Shown here: positions 1 to 64,000 of the stretch, piece by piece | Numbering within the stretch: the stretch's first letter is position 1 | How the letters are laid out: each line of letters starts with the position of its first letter | Origin: Dermacentor variabilis | Taxonomy: Eukaryota > Arthropoda > Arachnida > Ixodida > Ixodidae | Direction of reading: 5' to 3' | Assembly: GCF_050947875.1 (NCBI RefSeq) | Contig: NC_134569.1 | Span: forward strand, 36,369,277-36,433,276 | Length of the DNA stretch: 64,000 nucleotides | Position numbers and translations under genes: made by a program | Notes under the pieces: generated by a model | What the model saw: the letters and a program-made list of their open reading frames with translations, nothing else | What the model was told of the DNA's origin: nothing | The model's database searches: none

Positions 1-242
1 ACACAAGAAAGCTGGTCAGTGCTCAAACACGTCCGCTCAATAGGAACCCTGTAACTAGCACGTTTCCAGATATTCCTTTCCTAAATCACCAGATAAGTTG
101 GGGCTCCATATAGTTGGTGCTTTATGTAGTCCCACACGGCTTTGAGATGCGGTGATCTGACAGGTTTCCCTCTCACAATTACATCTCGTGCACTAAACTT
201 ATTAATTAAAAGATCAATAAGTGATATTCAGTTGAGTTATGA

Positions 243-460
243 CTTTACAACTAAGCCATAGTTCAATTGGTACAGCATGTGGGTTCGACTCCCATTGGCA
301 GCAAGTTGTCTTTTTGTCCATTTTCATTTCCCTGTTTCTTGCTGTTTCTACATTTTCACTAAAACCATAGTTACTTTCCCCTGAGCATTCCTTGGCTTTA
401 TATGGTTGTGACTAACAAAAACAGCCCCCCTCACTTCCTCTCTTCCTTGTTCAGTAGTTA
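243..460 (+). repeat. tRNA-derived SINE, internally deleted
   Basis: A promoter A-box-like stretch (TAGTTCAATTGGTA) is followed closely by a B-box-like stretch (GGGTTCGACTCCC). The anticodon arm between them is missing, so this is not a functional tRNA. The pyrimidine-rich tail (TTTTTGTCCATTTTCATTTCC) resembles a tRNA-derived SINE family I associate with ticks. The ends are approximate. The flanks 1-242 and 461-1681 hold nothing else I can recognise. Confidence 0.5.
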
Positions 461-1685
461 AACAGTGGCATACAATGCAAAATTTGCTGTATGCCACTGC
501 TATGTAACCTGGCCAGTAAAGATTATAATTTCCTCTTGAATTTCCTATTTTTAACACTTAGAGACAGTCATCACTGAATCACAACTATTTGATTGCAGGA
601 TTTCTGCAGCAGCAGTACGGTTATGAAAATCATTGATAACTTGTGTGCATTAACAAAAACAAAAAAAAATGAAAATGCTTTGTATACATAAAACTCAAAT
701 AATCAAATTGAATCAACAGATATGTTGAATAAAAAATACAATAGACCACTGTGAATCAGTTACAGCAGTTTCATAATGCAACCAGGGAGCTAGTAAGCTG
801 CCAGCTACTGTTATATGAGGGTTTGCATTTTTTTTCTCCTTCTGCTGCAACATGAATGCCTACTTCTGGTTCTTTTCAGCAACATAAATCTGTAAACTAT
901 ATTGTGGTAAAAATGCAGTCAGCACACTAACACACAAAAAAAAATGTTCCCACTGGGATCTCACTTTGGTCACCAACGCTTTGCCTTAAATTTTTGTGAG
1001 CCAGATTTTTAGCAGGGTGAGTGAGCACTGCCCATTTGTCGCTGTTCAGCAAATGAACAGCAACCTTAGCAGCACAGTGGATTATGAAAGACAACAAAAT
1101 CAGCCTTCAGGCAAAGAAATGAATGACAATTGTTTGGGGGTCATTTGGTTTGAATGGTAATAAAACATGCCCCTAAATATGCACTGCAATGAACAAGCAC
1201 TTACTTGTGAGCGTGTTAGTTTTGACCCACTGGAGAAGGGCTTTTGTATAATTACAAGTGCAGTTGAGGCACTGTAACAGAGAAGGAAGCATTCAAACCA
1301 AGTCTGAATAATACTGATTCAGACGTAACGTGGTTTCCTGGAAAGCTTATTAAAGAAAGCAGTTAACTATGGTTAAAGAACTGAGGAACATTCAAGATGG
1401 GATGCATTCGAATCAAATTCTGCCCGCATTTCTAATCAGAAAGTAATTGCATATTATGAAGTATGGAGAAGTCAGCTAGGTTGAATAAGAATTCCTCAGC
1501 AGCCTTCCACTTGTGCACACGTTCTTTGGACAAAGTATTGTGAAATGCTGGATGCAATGCCATTTGCTTTTATTTCTTTACTGATGTTAACAGCACTTGG
1601 CATTTGCGTTTTGGCAACACTGTGAGCTTAGCCTAAATGAAAGTTCTCTTACATGTAACTAAACACACCCTCCCACTCTATTTAA

Positions 1686-3629
1686 AGGGAAGCTGAAACA
1701 CTTTTCGAAAAAAATGAGTTCTCTGCGGCATTCTACAGTTTTGAGTCCCCTGAACACGAATATCTGGTTCAAAAAGGGCGGAAACAAACGCAAGCGGCTG
1801 TTTTTTCAAGAAAATGCGCACCAGCGCCTCAGGGTACCGCGCGAACGCCGCTGTTGCCCGTGATTGGTCAGGCCGCTGTGACGTCATTCGCAGCAGTCTC
1901 CGGTCGGCGCCGCCGTTTCAGAGCGTAGCACGCTGTTCTGTTCTGGCTTCATAGCTGAGTTGTAAGCATTATGGAACGTTCTCGCTGTCTCGGACAGCTT
2001 GTATTTTCGCCATACATGTTCGAGCCGACAGCCGATACGGAAAAAGATGGCGGCAACGACGATGTTGAGTGTGCCAACAGCGAGAGCGATGTGTGCACCT
2101 TCTCGCGCGTTGGAAATCTTAGCTGGTACGTATGTTCTTTTTTTTTTTCGTGTTGCTGCACGTTCCAATGACGGCAGGAAAAAATGCGCTAAAGTGTCAC
2201 TGGGAACTTGCTGCTGGAAGAATGCCGAAGCACTAACTTCTCATTAGATTGTAAACACGGGTGCAATCCCACGATGTCAAGCACCTTGCCGCTGCTTGTC
2301 TAAAGTACCGTGGTTTTTTTAGCGTTGATACACGATCGCGAACATAAGTGCCGCGTTTCAAAGCGCGCACATGCAGTGCTTCGAGGTACAGTCATGGAAG
2401 TTGCTTATCATACACATCCAGAGATGGCCAGAGGTATTATATGTGCAATATTCATGCTATGGTTCGACGACTTTGCGATTGTGGCTCGATCAAGAATCAG
2501 TATGCGTGCTCCATGCTAGTGTTGACATAAAGATATTAGGCAGTTTTATCACTGCCGTGTGGTAAACACGATAACTGCAACCGTACGTCGAATGTCACTA
2601 CGCAAGCCTATACTCCATTTCATACCTCTCGTGCAACACTGTGAAAGCTGCGCACGAAGTCCGGTCACCAAAATTTATTACTGCGCGCGTTTCCGTCTAT
2701 GCTTCGCAGCGTGCCAGCGGCGTTTGCTCGCGCGAGCATGCACGTGAAGCTGCCGCGACCGGCTGCAATTAAATAATGTTGAAAAGAAAATTGATTTAAA
2801 AGAACGTGTTAGCAGCCGTATAAGTACACGGATTGTTTCTATGGGTAAATTCTTTTCTTTTCATTCAGAACTGAGCTTATATATGGAAAATTTTCTCAAA
2901 AATTGGGTCAAGAAACACCGGACTTTTTCTAAGTGCGAACGCAGCCACTGCAAGAAGTATCTCAAGCCTCCACAGCGTCGCACCTGATGTATGAAACGGA
3001 GTGTAGCAACGCTAGCAACAACGCGTTTCCGCATTTGTCGTAAGGCTATCCGGCTATCGCAGAAATGGTTCGAGCACAGCACAGTTGATTTCATCGGCAT
3101 GGACTTATCTCTCCTCACCGCATGGACCCACTGCGCTGCAAGCTTCTTCTTCTTCGGGAACCTATGAAACACCACATCGTCTCGCCCGCCTGTGTTCGCG
3201 CAGCCGAATGCTGCACAGAACGAGGCCATGTTGGGCTCCCTTGGCTGTAGGCACTCATGCAGCAAAGAAGGAAAGAACAGTTTACGAAAATCGCAAAAGA
3301 ATGCAAACGTGAGCGGCGGCGGCAGATCTCTCGTAGCGTCGTTCAGTAAAGCGCAGGACGGAAAGAGGCATGCCAGCACATGCCAGCACGCCGATGTGGC
3401 AGCTTGGGCCACGCGAATGACGTCACTCTCGCCGGTTCTCTCCTCTGGCAACCACCTCACCCGGCGCTCCGGGAAGCGATGGGGGCGTGTCCGCGGGGTT
3501 GATTTAGAAAGCGATTTCCGCCCCTTATATTAACAAAACGAAGAAAAAAATTTCGGAACCGTAAATTATTAGGTCTGTTCTTCCCAATCCCAGCAATTCA
3601 TGGAAATTGAAAACCGTTTCAGCTTCCCT
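1686..3629 (-). mobile_element. TTAA-flanked, THAP-containing DNA transposon (copy K1)
   Basis: The ends are inverted repeats, AGGGAAGCTGAAAC on the left with its complement GTTTCAGCTTCCCT on the right. Both are bordered by TTAA (1682-1685 and 3630-3633). The minus strand carries a THAP zinc-finger reading frame. TTAA target duplication with a THAP transposase is the pattern described for the Kolobok superfamily; piggyBac also uses TTAA but lacks THAP. No full transposase remains, so the copy looks non-autonomous or eroded. A related fragment lies at 36135-36515. Confidence 0.7.
2861..3229 (-). pseudogene. THAP zinc-finger fragment in element K1
   Basis: From a methionine at 3229 the minus strand reads [10 protein letters not shown], giving the first C-x4-C zinc pair. 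Then follow an HRFP motif, a Trp (QWVHAV) and the second zinc pair in the form LCSNHF (C-x2-H). This order and spacing define a THAP DNA-binding domain. After the C-x2-H pair the frame loses the usual AVPTLF-like end and runs about 65 low-similarity residues to a stop, so the domain is probably frameshifted near its C terminus. The open frame extends upstream to 3460, but those residues do not look like a THAP protein. It probably encoded the DNA-binding part of a transposase. Confidence 0.6.
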
Positions 3630-3633
3630 TTAA

Positions 3634-4915
3634 GCAGAGTCCATTACGTTTTCCTTGGCAGTCATTCTGATGCCTTGGTTCAGTTAGTTTAGTGTGATTT
3701 CTTGAACTTAATCGTAAGCAAAAGTCATGAGCGCCAAGTTCACTGAGGCTGTGCCTGTCCAAATAAATGCGTGCAATTCAATCTGAGTTATTTTGTTTGC
3801 TTCAGCTTTTCACCTACTGCGAATAAAGCTGATTACGCACCGCACTGGGAAACGTGGCTACAACTTAACATACTCTAACGAAAACTGATGAAGACCATCA
3901 ATGCATACAAATAAACATGAATCATTCTAGATGAAGATTAACCAACATCATAAAATGTACTTACACAAGGCGAGCGATGAAGAGGAACTGTACAACGTGG
4001 AGATAATTTAAGATATTATACGAGAGGAAGTATGCGTATGCCAGGATGCATTTACAGAGAACAAGGCTGGCGACGTATCCTTTGAACCTGCGTACAGGCA
4101 ATGGTCACGGTCAAAAGGGAAAAGGGGTGCGACAGCAGCACGACAAAATGACACTTGCTTACCTCGGCGAGTGATATATTACTTGGGATCGTTGCTGTCC
4201 CTGACGGCCGTAGTGGGTTGGTAGTCCGTCCATGGTTAATCTATACAGCTGGGCACATGGCACCTGTACATAAGGGTGCGTAATGGCCCCTTGTGCTCTT
4301 TCCATTTAGCCGTCTTAAAAGGCGTTTTGGGAAACATCATTGCGTGTGCCAGGCCCACCCAACACCTCACACGATGACGGAGTCATAGTACGCTCATTGC
4401 GTTCGATAAAAGGGCCGATCACTTGTGTTTAATATTAGATTCAAATTCAGTAAGAAGGCTGGAAGGCAGAACGCAAGGTTAATACATCATGCTAGCCTTA
4501 TAGCAGCTGTTTTACACTGATCAAAGCCGGCTAATCGTAAGGCACTCGACAGATGGATACCGTTTCCGTGACGACAACGTCGCCAACAGTTGATAGTTCA
4601 TTTTATCGTTACGTAAGAACACTTGCCTGAGTATGCTTCTCGAATTCATTCGGCGAAATGTCTAACTGAGGGCTTGTTGCAAAGGTAAAAACCTTGCAGT
4701 CATGCCTGAAACTCCCTTATGAACCTTCAGAAATAGGCAGACGCCGTGGCCGTCGCCATTAGTGAAAACGGAACCGGAAATGCCACAACGTTTCGTTTGT
4801 TTCTGTATCCGCATCTCGTTTTGATGGGTTGTAGTTGTAATGGCGGCCTCCACGAGTGACGTGAATGCGGACCTCTTGTAAATAGTGAACGAAATTGCCA
4901 AGTGATAGTGACAAG
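3634..4915 (+). promoter_or_regulatory. Upstream region and presumed IPO11 promoter
   Basis: No gene or repeat is evident between the TTAA element and the IPO11 start codon. The last few hundred bases must hold the 5' UTR and core promoter unless a further non-coding exon lies upstream. I see no TATA box at a convincing distance, as is usual for housekeeping genes. The placement is by position only. Confidence 0.35.
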
Positions 4916-61107
<56,192 letters not shown>

Positions 61108-61719
61108 GTAATGCTCAGCAGTGTTGCTTCATTCTGAAATTCTGTGACTTTGGTGGTTGCAAGTTGGAGGAGTCAATTTACTCTGCAGTTCTGTTAATAT
61201 TGCAGGAACGAAATCAGAAATTGTGTTGCACAGGTCGCATAATAGGTAAAACAGATAAGTGAGTGTTCTGTTAGAGTAGCAGAAGGGATGCCAAGGAAAT
61301 GCAAACTCAGTTGACTTAGGCTGTGGATTAGATGCAGGGTTGAAGATTTGAAATTCACACATGTAGGGTGGGTTCACTTGAGAAAGAATGTGGGTAATGC
61401 AAGAGGCCTCTGGTCTGTGGTGGACTTATAAATGCAGCAGCCTATTTTAGGCCAACACTGATGACAATTATGAAATCTTCCTCATTTGATTCAGCATTGT
61501 TCAAGTGTGTCCATGTGTTTATGTTTTACTGTGATGGGAAAGTTTAGTTAGTTTGATTTCAAATTTTAGATTTCACTTGCAGAACTTCACTTGCAGATTC
61601 GGAGTGCGAGCATTCCTTTTCAGTGTAATACAATGCTCTTAAACCCGTTATTTCCACACAGGCTCCTGTGCCAAAGCAAGGAGTTGAGTAATGCATATGC
61701 TAATCCACTGTCAAAGTTA
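61108..61719. other. Start of intron 13, no recognised feature
   Basis: There is no gene or clear repeat. An RTE-like 3' end phrase is faintly visible near 61405-61445 (GGTCTGTGGTGGACTTATAA, then CCTATTTTAGGCC). Confidence 0.35.
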
Positions 61720-62683
61720 TAGGGGCGTGCAAATAGTGATTTCTGAGACTGATTTGAATACGAATCGAATATTGAATACTTTTCTAGTAGATTTTGAATA
61801 ATGAACAGCCATTATCACAATTAATATGAATCAATATTCACATCCCAATATTGTTAAAGTTAGCAAGTTTCTTTCATTGCATAGTATGTTATGAAGAGCT
61901 GTTAATTAGAAGCCCATATGGAGCATTAGGAGCAAACACCAACAAAAAAGGTGCCTTTCGATTCTTCTTATCTGCACTCGTGGGCACGCAACAAATCGCG
62001 AGCGGCAACGATAGTAGCCACGTTTACAATGATACGTTAGAAGTGTACCCTAGTCATACGCCGACGCTTGTAATACACCTAAGATATTCGCACACACTTA
62101 GCGGAAACATGCCGTATTAGGATAGTAGTAAAGACAGATGCCGCAGTTTCCGCAGCATGCCGGCCATGTGTTTCTATGTCACTGGTAGCTAAGCGCACCC
62201 ATCTGTTTCTGTCCCTTCAAAGAGGGCATGGCTACATTATTGCCACAAACTTGCCGATATTAACGATATTATTCATTACTGATACGGAAGAAACTGTTTC
62301 AATGCAAGTAATGTACTCACGAGAAGAAAAAAAATTGCGTTCAGCGCGTTCGGCTAGCTCCGCTGGCCGCCATTTTTGTTTTGGTGTCCCTCACTACACA
62401 CAGCGGCAGCCGCCTATTTGTTGACCTGTTGTCATCCTGCTGCAGCAAACGCGGGATGAAAAAAAATTTTTTTCTTCTCGCGGGAAATTTAACCCGCGTA
62501 ATGATCGCACCTCTGAATTTGTGTCAATCTTTTTGACAAAAAAGTGCGATCATTATGGAAGTAAATATGGTATTCAAAAAAATATTCGCATTTACGAATT
62601 CTGACAATTCAACTCAAAAACCAAATTGAATAGGGCACTATTCGATTCATTATTCAAAAATTTCGAATATTCGCCTACCCCTA
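61720..62683. mobile_element. TAGGGG-ended AT-rich element with an insertion
   Basis: TAGGGGCGTGCAAATAG at the left and CGAATATTCGCCTACCCCTA at the right are inverse ends with GAATATT-rich subterminal sequence. The middle (about 61900-62575) differs in composition and looks inserted. It includes a hairpin with exact 12-bp arms TAATGATCGCAC (62499-62510) and its inverse (62544-62555). No coding capacity. Confidence 0.6.
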
Positions 62684-63314
62684 CAAAGTCATTCAGGGCA
62701 ACAGCGTGCCATTCCAACCTACACGATTTGCCATCCTTGTACAGTTGTTCAATGTCCCGGTCATGGAGGAAGAAGTACATACTTTAGGAAGGGACTCTGC
62801 TGTGTGGTGCCATAGCATCACAGTTTGGCAAGGATTAAATGCAGCTTCCTTCGCAGCATGACAGATGATGCTGCAGGCGCATTCCCGTCGTTTACCTGCT
62901 CTGCTGTGGGCGTGACTCACAAGAATTGCGACATCATCCCATATTTTGTAAATGTTCGCGAATTTCAATCAATAATGCCAAGAAACAGAAGCGACAGTCA
63001 TTTTAGCAACAGTAATTGCTCAGTTTACATACTACGCTGCCCCTGAAACAAGCTACCCAACAATATTCCTGAGCAGATGACATCTGCCACCCTGCATGCA
63101 TGTGTGTGCAGGTGACCTTGGCAGACAAAGCTTGAATTAGTGAGGGTGCGATGTGCTCCGACAAGTAAACTGTAGTGGTCTTCTTTGCGGTTTGCAGGCT
63201 TTGTGTCTCTCTTGTTCTCGCGGACTTCCGCATTGCGCCAGCGGCGCGGGTTACTCAGGCATGCGTGTACGCTTTTGACATTGCTGCAAAGATTTCCATT
63301 CGGGCCATTTGAGA

Positions 63315-63640
63315 ATGGTGCGGAAATGTGTTATACTGAACTGCAGCAGTGGCTACGCGTCCTGCAAGGAAAAGGTAATTACCTTCAAGGTTCTGAGTAA
63401 CTTGGTATGGTTGCAAACGTGGGTTCGTGCAATCCCAAGGAAAGATTTAGAGCTGATGTCTTGTGACTATGCGTGCGAGAAGCACTGTTCAGTAAATGAC
63501 ATAAAGAGGAGGTCTTGTTATGGCAAACCAGGGGGTGAAGTCTTTCTAGACAAGTGAAAACAGCCTATTTTGTTGCCGGGAGCCATGCCAACAGTAATTC
63601 CGGACTATCCCGTCTGCTTGTCATTCGTTTGCAAAATAAA
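63315..63640 (+). pseudogene. THAP-domain fragment of a transposon
   Basis: From ATG 63315 it reads MVRKCVILNCSSG (C-x4-C), then TFKVL, WVRAIPRKD and CDYACEKHC, where the second pair would normally be C-x2-H-F. A TGA at about 63555 interrupts the frame, but it continues with LLPGAMPTVIPDYP, the AVPTxF-like end of a THAP domain. The full THAP layout is thus present with one stop. It lies downstream of exon 13 in the same intron and is probably the first exon of another P or TTAA/THAP element running out of the window. From 63641 to 64000 nothing else is assigned. Confidence 0.65.
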
Positions 63641-64000
63641 GACAGCCAACTGTGACATTAATTATATGAAGCATGCTAAGACGGAGACTGGTGGGTCCAG
63701 GTACAAGGATGCACAGGGCTTGCGATGGTGAGCAAGATGAGATAGGACATCTTGCTTCCTCCCATATTTGCCATGAGTCCAGAGACTGCGCCTGCAGACA
63801 AGCCTAAAATTTCTGCCACTCTTTCAAAATTTGGGGAAGTACGTATTAGAAACAAGCGCATCCATTTACACATAGAAGCAGCTAGCGGTGGATGGTCTTT
63901 GGTGGCCTTGAACTAATGAGCTTCTGCGGCAAGTGCGCTGCATGCGTCCTGCCATTCTCCACTTGCAGACTTAAATCGACACTAAAGAGAAAGATGATTT

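Noticed and set aside
256..300. A tRNA gene suggested by A-box and B-box sequence
   Set aside because: The anticodon arm is missing and the arms do not form a cloverleaf; a SINE explains it better.
4163..4233. A minus-strand ATG exon followed by a GTAAGC donor, which could be the first exon of a gene divergent from IPO11
   Set aside because: The 23-24 encoded residues match nothing I know, and no continuing exon is visible in the remaining 4 kb. In vertebrates DIMT1 lies divergently from IPO11, but I found no DIMT1 motif here.

Overview
This is nuclear DNA from an animal, most likely a hard tick (Ixodidae). Spliceosomal introns, a Ruka-type tRNA-derived SINE, RTE LINEs, Tigger and P-superfamily transposons, and many short inverted-repeat elements together point there. 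I recognise the repeat families from general knowledge and did not search them.

One host gene runs through almost the whole window on the + strand: the tick orthologue of importin-11 (IPO11), a karyopherin-beta nuclear import receptor. Thirteen exons, from the start codon at 4916 to the splice donor after 61107, join in frame. They give about 486 codons, roughly the N-terminal half of the protein; the rest lies beyond 64000. All thirteen keep reading phase, twelve introns are GT-AG, and intron 3 begins with GC. Every other coding-like stretch belongs to mobile DNA in introns or upstream.

Upstream region (1-4915): a tRNA-derived SINE, a TTAA-flanked transposon with a THAP domain (1686-3629), and the presumed promoter. 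Introns 1-2 are nearly bare, with one diverged tandem duplication. Intron 3 (8339-19236) holds a second TTAA/THAP element with a decayed P element nested inside it. It also holds an RTE LINE interrupted both by a complete non-autonomous LTR retrotransposon in reverse orientation and by a CR1/Jockey-like LINE fragment. Intron 4 (19441-29616) carries a nearly intact 5.3 kb P element inside a foldback element, itself perhaps inside a TTAA-ended element, plus a LINE 3' end and a (GT)n(TA)n tract. Introns 5-8 contain an RTE fragment, pogo/Tigger derivatives and a multi-layer nest (37557-43522). Introns 9-12 contain a foldback, TA-flanked elements, a tandem duplication, the longest RTE copy (to about 50853), a Ruka-like SINE and a Tigger element with one premature stop. 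Beyond exon 13 are a TAGGGG-ended element and a THAP fragment.

The most interesting signal is in the P elements. Both have 8-bp target duplications and TAGGGTGCC-type ends. They sit at the same position relative to a shared palindromic core in two different host repeats, with different target duplications, which suggests repeated site-preferred insertion. Second is a family of THAP-coding elements whose TTAA target duplication is supported by a paralogous empty site.
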